Counted from the first letter of the stretch, positions 52,682 through 61,233 are shown. The stretch: 64,000 nucleotides of DNA from Leptospirales bacterium (GCA_013297885.1 JAAFIR010000017.1:35117-99116), one strand, 5' to 3'. The notes: a model not told the origin generated them from the sequence alone. Numbers and translations: made by a program.

Positions 52682-54267
52682 AAAAAAATTCAAACACAAA
52701 AAAAAGTATAGCACTTTCATTTTATACTTTTCTTTCTCGCATTTTAGGTCTTGTTCGAGATCATTATATGGCTGTGAGTTTTGGCACTGGTCTCATTGCA
52801 TCAGCATTTTCAGTTGCCTATAGACTTCCAAACATGTACAGAAATCTTTTGGCAGAAGGAACATTATCTCAATCTTTTATGCCCATTTATTCAGATGCTT
52901 CAAAAGTTTCAGATGAAGAAGCTAAACTCATGTCTGGTGCAGTTTTAACTTTTTTAAGTTTTTTTTTAATGGTGTTTATTTCTTTATTTTTACTAGCTGC
53001 TCCTTATTTTTTACCACTACTTGTTGGTGGAACATTAGAATATTATAATATGGTAATAGAGCTTTCAGCAATATTATTTTTTTTAATTTTTACTGCTAGT
53101 CTTTCATCCATTTATATTTCAATTGCAAACTCAAAACAAAAATTTTTTGTTCCATCACTTTCTCCAATCATTCTTAATTTAGCTTATTTATTTGTGTTTC
53201 TATTTTTGTTTCAATTCTATGATGATGTGTATTTAAGAATTAAAGTGTTATGTTTTGGGATAATTGCCGGTGGATTTATCCAATTATATGTGCAGAGCTA
53301 TTATATCAAAAAATTAGGTCTTTCACCAAAATTAAATTTCAAATGGAAACATCCTGCAATCAAAAAAATTTTAACCCTAATGACTCCAGCTGTAATTGGG
53401 GGTGGATTTTACCAAATTAGTTTGCTTGTAGATATATTTCTTGCAAATTATATTCAAAACCAAAATCCAGGTTTAGGGGCAGTGGTGAGTTTAGATTATT
53501 CCCAAAGATTAATCCAACTTCCAACTGGAATCATCGGAGTTGCTCTTGCCACAACAACTCTTCCTTCACTTCTTGAAAGCCTCAAAAAAAAAGAAGAATC
53601 TTTTATTCCAGAAAAATTAATTTCAACTTTGAGCTTTGCAATTTATATCACTCTTCCTGCTTGTATCGGTTTTATTTTGCTTGGTGAAGAAATAATTGAT
53701 TCTATTTTTTTTGGTGGAGCCTGGGATAAAAATTCTACTGCCACAACTCTTCGAGCTTTACAATTTTATTCTATTGGAATTCCAGCATTTAGTATGAATA
53801 AAATTTTAATTTCATCTTATTATGCCTTTCAAGATACAAAAACTCCACTCAAAGTAAATTTGATTTCATTTAGTTTCAATATTATGATGAATATTTGTTT
53901 GATGAAATTTTTACTTCATTCAGGTCTTGCACTTTCATCTGCGATATCAGCTGGAATTAGTTTTATGCTTTTGATTTATTTTTTTAAAAATCATTCTATT
54001 TCTTTAAACTACAAATCTCTTTTTATAAAAATAAAATTTTTTGTATTTCCAATTCTAGGATTAATGATTTGGATTTTGTTATTAAAAAACTTTCATGATG
54101 TGATTTTACAAAACTTAGATTTTTTTTCTTATGCAAACAAACAAAGAATTTTTACATTTCTTGCAATTTTTCCATCTATCTTAATTTATTTTTTTATTTC
54201 ACATTTATTTCAACTTGAAGAATACAAAATTATTTTTGGAAGATTGTTTAAAAAGTTTAAAAAATAA
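52669..54267 (+). CDS. murJ: Lipid II flippase MurJ (MviN)
   Basis: A 532-residue polytopic protein (about 14 membrane segments) that flips lipid II for peptidoglycan synthesis. Family blocks are 'LSRILGLVRDHYMAVSFGTG', 'YRLPNMYRNLLAEGTLSQSF' (the essential Arg/Asp cluster in the cavity), 'DYSQRLIQLPTGIIGVALAT' and 'YYAFQDTKTPLKVNLIS'. The start is set at 52669 because upstream codons would only extend it into the glycosylase gene; the overlap suggests coupled translation. Repeat copy 12 follows 20 bases after the stop. Confidence 0.95.
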   Translation: MEELEKNSNTKKSIALSFYTFLSRILGLVRDHYMAVSFGTGLIASAFSVAYRLPNMYRNLLAEGTLSQSFMPIYSDASKVSDEEAKLMSGAVLTFLSFFLMVFISLFLLAAPYFLPLLVGGTLEYYNMVIELSAILFFLIFTASLSSIYISIANSKQKFFVPSLSPIILNLAYLFVFLFLFQFYDDVYLRIKVLCFGIIAGGFIQLYVQSYYIKKLGLSPKLNFKWKHPAIKKILTLMTPAVIGGGFYQISLLVDIFLANYIQNQNPGLGAVVSLDYSQRLIQLPTGIIGVALATTTLPSLLESLKKKEESFIPEKLISTLSFAIYITLPACIGFILLGEEIIDSIFFGGAWDKNSTATTLRALQFYSIGIPAFSMNKILISSYYAFQDTKTPLKVNLISFSFNIMMNICLMKFLLHSGLALSSAISAGISFMLLIYFFKNHSISLNYKSLFIKIKFFVFPILGLMIWILLLKNFHDVILQNLDFFSYANKQRIFTFLAIFPSILIYFFISHLFQLEEYKIIFGRLFKKFKK

Positions 54268-54287
54268 AAAAGAATTTTAATAAACTA

Positions 54288-54425
54288 GCGTTAGTGATTG
54301 GAGCGTTTCTGAATAGTCTTGGACTTTAGTCCAAGGCTATTCAGAAGTAGCGTAAAGCACGACCTTTTTTTACTATCGTCAAACGATATTAGTATAGTGA
54401 GGGTTTGTAAAAAAAGGAAACGCCC
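54288..54425 (+). repeat. Three-way-junction intergenic element, copy 12
   Basis: Plus orientation, between convergent murJ and the TPR gene. Outer helix GCGTT/AACGC (54288-54292 with 54419-54423), inner helix GTG/CAC (54094+200: 54294-54296 with 54358-54360), second helix GC/GC (54303-54304 with 54350-54351), gt/gta internal loop, TTCTGAATAG hairpin. The second arm shares TTTACTATCG and AAACGATATTAGTAT with copy 8. Confidence 0.9.
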
Positions 54426-54460
54426 AAAATTTGAACTAAAAAATTTGGGGTTTAAAGAAA

Positions 54461-55588
54461 TTAATATTCTGTTTGAAGTTGTTCCATTTTGATACTTGCA
54501 TCTGTATTTGATGGGTTGTTTTTCAAAAACTCTTTGAGAATGTTAATTGCATTGTCTTTTTTGTTTTTTGAATAAAACCATAAATCAGCAAGTTCAATCA
54601 CTGGTCTTGGGTTAATTGGATCCTTTTTGTGAAGAATCATAAAAATTTCAATGGATTTGTCTATTTCACCAAGTAAGATGAGAGTTGTTGCTTTTCCAAG
54701 AAGTGCAAAATAATCATCTTCCATTTGAAGGATTCTATTAAAACAATCTAGAGCTTTTTGGTATTGACCCATTCCTCGAAGACTATCTGCATAACGATTG
54801 ATAATCAATTTGTTGTTTGGATCAAAAGAAAGAATTTTTTCCCAATATGTAATTGCTTTGTGAAAATCTTTTTTTCCTCTACAAGACTCAGCAAGACCAT
54901 AAAGTGCAAAAAAATTCATTCCATCTAGAGTTTTTGCTCTTTCATAATATTCAATTGCTTTGTCAAAATCTTTAATTTTGCGGTAAGAATTTCCAATTTC
55001 AGTTAAAATTTTAATATTATTTGGTTGGGTAACAACTAATTTTTCCCACCACTTGATTGCATCTTGGTATCTTTGGCAAGCAAAATACAAATGTCCAATT
55101 CCAACAATTACATATTGGTCAGTGGGGTTTATTTGAAGAGCTTGCATATAAAATATTTCAGATTCTTTGAAGTTTTTTAATTTTCTATGTGCATCTGCTA
55201 CCCTGCTTAAAATAGATGCATCTGTCATTGTAATGTGGCGGAACTCTTCAGCAATTGAAATTACATTTGGTAATTGTTTCATATCACGATAACAATTCAT
55301 CAAGCCCATGATTGAAAATTTGTTGTTTTGATCTAAATTAAGGCATTTGCGATAAAAATAAATTGCTTCATCATAGCTATGAGTTTTATAGAGTAAATCA
55401 CCCATTCCTACTAGACCATAAGTATTTACTGGGTCAAGTGCTAATAACTCGTTAAATTTTTCTTTAGCATCATTATATTTTTTAAAATCAATAAGTTTAT
55501 AGGCTTCTTTAGCTAAATTTTTAATTTTATTAAAAGTTTGATCTTCTAATTTGGGTTCTAAATCTAATTCATTCATGGTTAATACCAT
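54461..55588 (-). CDS. TPR-repeat protein
   Basis: A 375-residue protein made of about ten tandem tetratricopeptide repeats, each with the W/Y-x2-G/A-x3-Y pattern (for example '[20 protein letters not shown]', '[20 protein letters not shown]', '[20 protein letters not shown]'). No signal peptide or catalytic domain is present, so it is probably a cytoplasmic scaffold. An ATG four codons after the chosen start is also possible. It stands alone between the murJ repeat and a histidine-kinase gene. Confidence 0.88.
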   Translation of the reverse strand: MVLTMNELDLEPKLEDQTFNKIKNLAKEAYKLIDFKKYNDAKEKFNELLALDPVNTYGLVGMGDLLYKTHSYDEAIYFYRKCLNLDQNNKFSIMGLMNCYRDMKQLPNVISIAEEFRHITMTDASILSRVADAHRKLKNFKESEIFYMQALQINPTDQYVIVGIGHLYFACQRYQDAIKWWEKLVVTQPNNIKILTEIGNSYRKIKDFDKAIEYYERAKTLDGMNFFALYGLAESCRGKKDFHKAITYWEKILSFDPNNKLIINRYADSLRGMGQYQKALDCFNRILQMEDDYFALLGKATTLILLGEIDKSIEIFMILHKKDPINPRPVIELADLWFYSKNKKDNAINILKEFLKNNPSNTDASIKMEQLQTEY

Positions 55589-55706
55589 ATTTTTAAACGA
55601 AAAAATTAAGTAAATTTATATATCATTCTGCAATTATTTATTTTTTTTAAGATTTTTTTTCTCTTTAGTAAAGACTGTCTAACTTAATTAATTATAAAAA
55701 AAATTA

Positions 55707-57494
55707 TTATGGTTTTAATTTTTTTGGTAACATAACTTTAAAAATAGTTTCTCCCGGTTTACTTTTAACAGAAATTTTACCTTTATGTTTTTCTATAATA
55801 CTTTTAACAATTCCTAGTCCAAGTCCAGTTCCTTCTCCTTGATCTTTTGTGGTAAAAAAAGGATCCCAAATTCTGTCTATAATTTCAAGGGGAATTCCAT
55901 GTCCATTATCTGCAATTTCCATTACAACATAAGAATCTTCTTCAAAAGTTGAAATTTTGATTATTCCTTTTCCTTTTAAAGCTTGGGTTGAGTTCTGTAA
56001 AATATTTGTCCATACTTGGTTAATTTCATCTAGATTACATTCTACTAAAGGAATTTTTTGAAAATTTCTTTCAATTTCAATACCATGTTTCATTTGGTTA
56101 TGAAGTATGATTAAAATATTTTCCATTCCTTCCACTAAATCAGCTTCAGCAAAACTAGCTTGATCTAAATGAGAATAGTATTTTAGGGCTTTTACAATTC
56201 GAACAATATTTTTGATTGAATACTTTATATTTTTTAAATTTCGATCTAAATTTTTTGATTGAATCAAAAGCTCTAAAATCTCTGATCCTTTTTCTTTTAC
56301 TAAAAATTCTAATTCGTCTTGAAAATTTACTAAATTTGATTCTACAATTAACTCAGTTAAGTCATCTGTTAAATTTTTATCTATACCAGCAGAAGTAAAT
56401 TTTTCTCTTAGGGATTTTTTAATTTTGAATTTTTCTTTTGAATCTATAACTTTTTGGTTTTTGTTTAGTAAAATATAATTTATTATTTGAGAAAACTTTT
56501 CCTGCACTATAAAATCATTAAATAATTGAGAAATCCTAGTTATTTTAGAAATCATAAAATTTAAACTAGAATCCATGTTATCTGTTGAACCATTAATAAC
56601 TCCTGCAGGAGTATTAATTTCATGTGCAATTCCAGCAACCATAACACCAAGAGAAGCCATTTTCTCAGACATCACTAATTGTGCTTGAGCCTCTTCTAAC
56701 TCTTTTGTTCTTTCTTTTACTTTTTGTTCTAGATTTTCGGTTAAGGCAATTGTTCTTGCATAAAAAATTGCATTTGAAATTGAAATTAATACTGTAGATT
56801 TAACTTCATAAAGTCTATTAAGTTTTAAATCAGAAAATTGATATTCCAATTTAACACTACAAGAAATAAATCCAATCAAACTTTGATTCAATATTAAAGG
56901 TAAAATTAAACTAGAATTTGAAGTTTTAAAAAATTTTTCTGCATCTAAAGCGATTTTTCTATACGAGTCAGAATTCATAATTTCATTTAAAGATAGAATT
57001 TTATCGTTTTCTGAAATCCAAAGTAAAAATGGATCATACACAAAAAAACGAATATTAGAACTAGTATTTGGATAAGAAACAAAAGCACCTTCTTCTTCAT
57101 TCCATAAAAAAATATTAGATTTATCAAACTCAAAAACTTGTGTTAAAAACTTATTAACTGAACCAGTAATTTTTGAAAACTGGTTCATGCTTATTAAATT
57201 ATTTTTAAATTTATCTAATTTGGTAAAATAAGAAATTTCCTCAATTTTATTTTTTTCAGATTCTAACACTTTAGTTAACTTATCTTTGTCTTTTTGTTTT
57301 TTTATTTCTATTGTGGCGTATAAAGCAATTATATTAAGTATAATTATGATTACAATTCCTAGAATAATATTTTCTAGGCTTGGTTGAAAATTTAAATAAA
57401 TTAAATAGATATAGACAAAAAGATATTGAAGTAAGCTTAGTGAAATTATACTTAAAACAGTTTTTAAAATAGGACTTTTAAATCGAGCTAACAT
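55707..57494 (-). CDS. Membrane histidine kinase with GAF-like sensor
   Basis: A 595-residue protein. Two transmembrane segments near the N-terminus are followed by a GAF-like domain ('SNIFLWNEEEGAFVSYPNTS', 'SSLILPLILNQSLIGFISCS'), a coiled 'ENLEQKVKERTKELEEAQAQ' linker, a HisKA-type region with His291 in AGIAHEINTPAGVINGS, and an HATPase with 'QVWTNILQNSTQALKG', 'DNGHGIP' and 'GEGTGLGLGIVKS'. The H-box (HEINTP) is of the type in NtrB/ZraS-like kinases. No response regulator is adjacent. Its start codon overlaps that of the divergent rsgA gene. Confidence 0.9.
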   Translation of the reverse strand: MLARFKSPILKTVLSIISLSLLQYLFVYIYLIYLNFQPSLENIILGIVIIIILNIIALYATIEIKKQKDKDKLTKVLESEKNKIEEISYFTKLDKFKNNLISMNQFSKITGSVNKFLTQVFEFDKSNIFLWNEEEGAFVSYPNTSSNIRFFVYDPFLLWISENDKILSLNEIMNSDSYRKIALDAEKFFKTSNSSLILPLILNQSLIGFISCSVKLEYQFSDLKLNRLYEVKSTVLISISNAIFYARTIALTENLEQKVKERTKELEEAQAQLVMSEKMASLGVMVAGIAHEINTPAGVINGSTDNMDSSLNFMISKITRISQLFNDFIVQEKFSQIINYILLNKNQKVIDSKEKFKIKKSLREKFTSAGIDKNLTDDLTELIVESNLVNFQDELEFLVKEKGSEILELLIQSKNLDRNLKNIKYSIKNIVRIVKALKYYSHLDQASFAEADLVEGMENILIILHNQMKHGIEIERNFQKIPLVECNLDEINQVWTNILQNSTQALKGKGIIKISTFEEDSYVVMEIADNGHGIPLEIIDRIWDPFFTTKDQGEGTGLGLGIVKSIIEKHKGKISVKSKPGETIFKVMLPKKLKP

Positions 57495-58491
57495 GCCAAG
57501 TTACAATGAAATTGAAAATCAGATTGTCAAAGAAAAATTTATTATCTCCAAAATTTATGGAGCATTTTATGAAATATATAATTTCCATTTAGGTAATAAA
57601 AGAGCTATCTTAAAAGGTAAGCTAAGACTTGAAAACTCAGAAAATAGACATCCATTTGTTGTTGGAGATAGAATTTTAGCAGAACTTCCCAGTCCAAATT
57701 CTGATTGGGTAATTCTTTCTAAAGAAGATCGAAAAAATTTTTTGGTTAGAAAAAGTCATAATACTGATGCTCATGTACTCTCTGCAAATGTTGATTTTGT
57801 TGTGATTTTAGTATCTTTGGCTGATCCAGAAACAAAAGATGGATTTATAGATAGAAGTATCACAGCCATTTATTCTTCAGGTGCTGAAGCAATAATTCTT
57901 TTTAATAAAAAAGATTTAGTTTCTAAAGAAGAATTGTTCAATAGAGAAAACAAATACAATCAACTTGGTTATAAAACTTTTGCTGTGACTTGTACAGATA
58001 AAAATTCAATCCATGATATTACTGATTTTATTCAAAATAAAACTTCTTATTTAGTAGGAAATTCTGGAGTTGGAAAATCAACTTTTATAAACTTATTAAC
58101 TGAAAACCCAACCCAAAAAACAAATATCATTTCTGATTCAACTAGAAAAGGAAAACATACAACAACAAACTCCGCATTAATTGTGTTAAACGAAACAACT
58201 TACATAATTGATTCACCTGGAATTAAAGAATGGGGATTACTTCATTTAAGTGAAGGTGAGATATACCAAAGTTTTCCAGAATTTAAAAAAATTAAATCTG
58301 AATGTAAAATTACAAAATGTTGTATTGCTGAAAGAGAATGCCCAATTTTAGAAAACATAGATTTATTAGAAGAAGATAGAAAAAAAAGTTTGGATTCTAT
58401 GCTTGAAGGTTTAGATATTCCATACCGGGTCAGAGTTGGAAATTTAAAAAGTGGTAAAATTAGAAAAGTAAAAAAAAGTTATAAGTACTAA
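57493..58491 (+). CDS. rsgA: Ribosome small-subunit GTPase A
   Basis: A 332-residue circularly permuted GTPase that acts in late 30S maturation. An N-terminal OB domain is followed by G4 NKKD ('ILFNKKDLVSKE'), then G1 GNSGVGKST (about 189-197), G2 'STRKGKHTTT', G3 'IDSPGIKEWG', and a zinc domain with Cys271, Cys276, Cys277 and Cys283. The histidine normally two residues after the second cysteine is missing, and an extra Cys277 may replace it. The ATG at 57493 shares the palindrome CATG with the start of the divergent kinase gene. No better start is seen. The stop overlaps the end of the convergent WecG-type gene by 4 bases. Confidence 0.95.
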   Translation: MPSYNEIENQIVKEKFIISKIYGAFYEIYNFHLGNKRAILKGKLRLENSENRHPFVVGDRILAELPSPNSDWVILSKEDRKNFLVRKSHNTDAHVLSANVDFVVILVSLADPETKDGFIDRSITAIYSSGAEAIILFNKKDLVSKEELFNRENKYNQLGYKTFAVTCTDKNSIHDITDFIQNKTSYLVGNSGVGKSTFINLLTENPTQKTNIISDSTRKGKHTTTNSALIVLNETTYIIDSPGIKEWGLLHLSEGEIYQSFPEFKKIKSECKITKCCIAERECPILENIDLLEEDRKKSLDSMLEGLDIPYRVRVGNLKSGKIRKVKKSYKY

Positions 58492-59318
58492 ACTTCTTTG
58501 TTTTTTTGCCAGCTTAAATACAAAATTTTAACATAAAATTGAATTGTTTTTAAAATTTTATCAACTCTATATGGGCGAGCTAAAATTCTCCATAACCATG
58601 CTAACCCTCTTGTTTGAAAATAATCAGGTGCTTTTTTTTCTTTTCCAGATAAAGTGTCAAAGTTTCCCCAAGCACCAATTAAAATAGATTTCCCAAAATA
58701 TCCAGTATTGTTTTCTATCCAAATTTCTTGGTCAGGAAAATTCATTCCTAAAAAAATAATATCTGGGTTCGTTTTGCGGATAGCTTCTTTGACCATCAAT
58801 TCCCGTGTTTTATTTAAATGCCCAGAATGACGACCCACAATTCTAATTTCTGGAAAATGACGAATTAAATTAAAAAATAATTTTTCAATTACATCTTCTT
58901 TACTTCCTAGAAAAAAAACTGTCATTTCTTTTTTTTCAGAATAACGAATTAAGTCCATCATCAAGCTAATTACAGGGATTCTTTCTTTTAATTCAAATCC
59001 CATTTTTTTTGCAGCCCAAGTAAGCCCTGCACCTTCACACAAAACTAAACTTGCTTTTTTTACAATTCTATTAAGTTTTTGACCTTCTCTCATTGACATT
59101 AACTTGATTGGATCTAAAAAAAGAATATGGTGAAAAGATTCTTCTTTTTTTTTCAAATCTAATATTGTAGCAATTGCTTCGGTTCTAGTTAAATTATCAA
59201 TTTCAACACCTAACAAATTTATTTTTTCTTTATCATCAATTTTAATATTTTGGTATTCTAAAATATAATCGTTTTCTTCTTTAGAAGAGTTATGAGAAAT
59301 TTCATCAGGGTTTTTCAT
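58488..59318 (-). CDS. WecG/TagA/CpsF-family glycosyltransferase
   Basis: A 276-residue GT26 enzyme that adds N-acetylmannosamine-type sugars to undecaprenyl-linked intermediates for teichoic acid, capsule or enterobacterial common antigen-like polymers. Family blocks are 'HHILFLDPIKLMSMREGQKL', 'LVLCEGAGLTWAAKKMGFEL', 'VFFLGSKEDVIEKLFFNL', 'PDIIFLGMNFPDQEIWIENN' and 'GAWGNFDTLSGKEKKAPDYF' with 'LAWLWRILARPYR' at the end. The acceptor in this organism is unknown. It is downstream of thiE (29 bases). Confidence 0.9.
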   Translation of the reverse strand: MKNPDEISHNSSKEENDYILEYQNIKIDDKEKINLLGVEIDNLTRTEAIATILDLKKKEESFHHILFLDPIKLMSMREGQKLNRIVKKASLVLCEGAGLTWAAKKMGFELKERIPVISLMMDLIRYSEKKEMTVFFLGSKEDVIEKLFFNLIRHFPEIRIVGRHSGHLNKTRELMVKEAIRKTNPDIIFLGMNFPDQEIWIENNTGYFGKSILIGAWGNFDTLSGKEKKAPDYFQTRGLAWLWRILARPYRVDKILKTIQFYVKILYLSWQKNKEV

Positions 59319-59347
59319 TCTTATCTCAATGATAAGTTTAGAAAATG

Positions 59348-59971
59348 CTAGAGAAAGTCAAGCAAGTTGGAAATAAAATTTTCATCTTTAAGTCCAGAAA
59401 TCATCGCAGGAATTGTCTTATTTCTAAAAAAATAATTTTGAAAATTATCAGAATTAATTCCGCCAATTGGAACAATTTTGATTTTGAAATTTTCAATAGC
59501 AAAAACTAAGTCTTCCTTAGTAAGAATTTTGTATTCCGACAACTTACTTTTAGTCGGATTCATTGGACCAAAACCTGAATAATCCCATAATTTACTATCT
59601 AAATCTTTTAAATCTTCTATTGTATGTGAGGAAGTTCCTTTTAAAATGAAATCAGATTGACTCAATTTCGTTTTTTCATTTTTACTCATTGAAATAAAAT
59701 CTTCTTTACCTAAATGTAATCCAAAAGCATTTTCTGAAATTGCAATTTCAAATTGGTCATTAATAATAATTGGAATTGAAAATTTATTTTTTAGCTCTAA
59801 ATAATATTTTTTGTAATCAATTTGATTTAGTGACTTTGCTCTAAATTGATAAAATGAAAATAAGTTTGGGAATTTTTGCCAAGACTCAACAAATTTAAAT
59901 AAATCAATTTTTTCATTTTTACAAAAATCATAATCCAAAATTGGATAAATAATTTTATCATTTAAGTACAT
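59348..59971 (-). CDS. thiE: Thiamine-phosphate synthase (ThiE/TenI family)
   Basis: A 207-residue TIM-barrel enzyme that joins HMP-pyrophosphate and thiazole phosphate. The motifs are 'IPIIINDQFEIA', 'GLHLGKEDF', 'LKGTSSHTIED' (the GxSxH substrate loop, with TSS in place of lS), 'YSGFGPMNPTKSK' (the fGPi.pT.tK pyrophosphate loop) and 'VPIGGINSDNF' (AIGGI). The position immediately after thiS supports ThiE rather than TenI. The first loop is weaker than in E. coli ThiE. Confidence 0.82.
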   Translation of the reverse strand: MYLNDKIIYPILDYDFCKNEKIDLFKFVESWQKFPNLFSFYQFRAKSLNQIDYKKYYLELKNKFSIPIIINDQFEIAISENAFGLHLGKEDFISMSKNEKTKLSQSDFILKGTSSHTIEDLKDLDSKLWDYSGFGPMNPTKSKLSEYKILTKEDLVFAIENFKIKIVPIGGINSDNFQNYFFRNKTIPAMISGLKDENFISNLLDFL

Positions 59972-60001
59972 CTATTTTCAAACCTTTAATTTCGATCCTT
60001 A

Positions 60002-60193
60002 TCACCCACCACCAACAAATTTTATTAACTCAATTTCATCATTTTCTTTAAGTTTAATTTTTAAATTAGTTTTATCAATAATTTCTCCATTTAACATAAT
60101 TGCAATTGTACTTGGATTAATTTTAAAATTTTGGATTAATTTTCCTAAGTCTGAATTTTCTAATAAGTCTATAATTTTTCCATTCACTAACAT
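60002..60193 (-). CDS. thiS: Sulfur-carrier protein ThiS
   Basis: A small ubiquitin-like protein ending in ...IKFVGGG, the C-terminal Gly-Gly that is adenylated and thiocarboxylated to supply sulfur to the thiazole of thiamine. The start is taken at 60193 so that the protein begins MLVNGKIIDL, matching the usual ThiS start (MxIxvNGe). An ATG 24 bases upstream (60217) gives an alternative 71-residue form. It is followed after 30 bases by thiE, and thiG/thiF are not in view. Confidence 0.85.
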   Translation of the reverse strand: MLVNGKIIDLLENSDLGKLIQNFKINPSTIAIMLNGEIIDKTNLKIKLKENDEIELIKFVGGG

Positions 60194-60244
60194 TCTTTTA
60201 CTAAGAATTATTGACATAGAAAAAGTAAATGAAATCTTGAAAGC

Positions 60245-60547
60245 ATGTTCAAAACTTTTTTAGTATTTTTTATTACTTTGTTTTTATTTAATAGCTGTGA
60301 AATTAAAACAAAAAGGGAAGATAATACTTTTAGAGATGCTGTTGGTTTGTATTTTTTGAGATGTTCTGGTGGATCACTGGGAGCATGTCAAAGTTCTTGT
60401 AATGGAAAATGCGGTGTTTCATCCGGAGCAAATGTCACAACCAATAATCTTTCTTGTTTAAATTCCTGTCAATCTGAATGTTCTTCTAACTGTGATTTAT
60501 CTGTTCCACTTTTAATTTATCTTGCTAGAAAACCGCCATTAAAATGA
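60245..60547 (+). CDS. Small Cys-rich lipoprotein
   Basis: A 100-residue predicted lipoprotein with lipobox FNSC. The mature part is rich in cysteine: 'LRCSGGSLGACQSSCNGKCG', then 'LSCLNSCQSECSSNCDLS', about nine cysteines in 60 residues, spaced CxxxC. It ends 'YLARKPPLK'. The pattern suggests a compact disulfide-bonded domain at the cell surface. The stop overlaps the start of the haem lipoprotein gene by 4 bases, so the two are co-expressed. The family is not recognised. Confidence 0.7.
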   Translation: MFKTFLVFFITLFLFNSCEIKTKREDNTFRDAVGLYFLRCSGGSLGACQSSCNGKCGVSSGANVTTNNLSCLNSCQSECSSNCDLSVPLLIYLARKPPLK

Positions 60548-60957
60548 GATTTATTTTAATTTTATCTTTATCAATTTTCTTTTGTTCAGAAAAAAAAGAT
60601 AATTCTAGGCAAAATTTTCTACTGGCACTAGCGGTTTTTAATTCAACTAGAAATTCAGGTACTGATTTTAATTGTTTAACTTCACCATCTCCAAGAAGCT
60701 TTGCTGAGTTCACAGAAACTATTGATAGACTAAATACTTCTTCAACAAAATGTGCAGGTTGTCATGGAGCAAACACAGCTACTGCAAATTTTATTATCAC
60801 CAATTATACCTCAGTTTCAGAAAGGGCAAGTGGAGGAAATTCAAATCGAAGTCTTCTATATTTAAAAGTAAAAACTGGTGGATCAATGGCTCAATATTCC
60901 AATACCGATGTAACCAAAGCAATTTACTGCTATATTAACAATGGCTTAGCCAGATAA
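60544..60957 (+). CDS. Cytochrome c-like lipoprotein
   Basis: A 137-residue predicted lipoprotein (signal MRFILILSLSIFFCSE, lipobox FFC). It has one haem-attachment site CAGCH (Cys70, Cys73, His74) and a possible distal Met in 'KTGGSMAQYS', then 'AIYCYINNGLAR', as in small class I-like c-type cytochromes. It probably carries electrons at the outer face of a membrane. It overlaps the upstream Cys-rich gene by 4 bases. Confidence 0.8.
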   Translation: MRFILILSLSIFFCSEKKDNSRQNFLLALAVFNSTRNSGTDFNCLTSPSPRSFAEFTETIDRLNTSSTKCAGCHGANTATANFIITNYTSVSERASGGNSNRSLLYLKVKTGGSMAQYSNTDVTKAIYCYINNGLAR

Positions 60958-60993
60958 TTTTATTTTTATCAAAAAAAGTTTTATAAGAATTTT

Positions 60994-61115
60994 GGGGTTC
61001 CCGTTCAGAAAATTAAAATTTAAAAAAATCTATTCTGACAAATCTGAACGGTCGGGCTTTTCGCTACTTCCCAACTTAAAAAAAGAAAGTTGGGAAACGC
61101 TGCAATCCCTAACCT
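60994..61115 (-). repeat. Three-way-junction intergenic element, copy 13
   Basis: Minus orientation, opposite to both neighbours. Outer helix GGTT/AACC (61111-61114 with 60996-60999), inner helix GGG/CCC (61107-61109 with 61054-61056), second helix GC/GC, gt/gta internal loop, TTCCCAACTT hairpin. The second arm is GTTCAGA/TCTGAAC. The outer helix is one pair shorter than in most copies. Confidence 0.85.
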
Positions 61116-61233
61116 AAAAATCTCTCTGTTAAATTTTAATCAATTTTAGTATGGAATGATTCTTGCTTTATATGAATTGTATTCATTAAATTTATTTTAA
61201 TGAAAGATAATTTTATTCAATAAAGGAAGAATA

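Noticed and set aside
60194..60244. TPP riboswitch before thiS-thiE
   Set aside because: Only about 27-50 bases separate thiS from the divergent lipoprotein gene, too short for the aptamer, and the CUGAGA-type core is absent.
339..61115. Reading the repeated structured elements as integron attC sites
   Set aside because: attC sites share GTTRRRY/RYYYAAC core sites and flank gene cassettes in one orientation. Here the ends vary (GCGAA, GCAAA, GGGAA and others), copies occur in both orientations, and the genes between them are ordinary housekeeping genes.
339..61115. Reading the elements simply as rho-independent terminators
   Set aside because: Some have T-runs after the first arm, but copies 8 and 9 lie in divergent upstream regions, copies 11 and 13 are antisense to both neighbours, and the conserved junction and covarying outer helix are not needed for a terminator.
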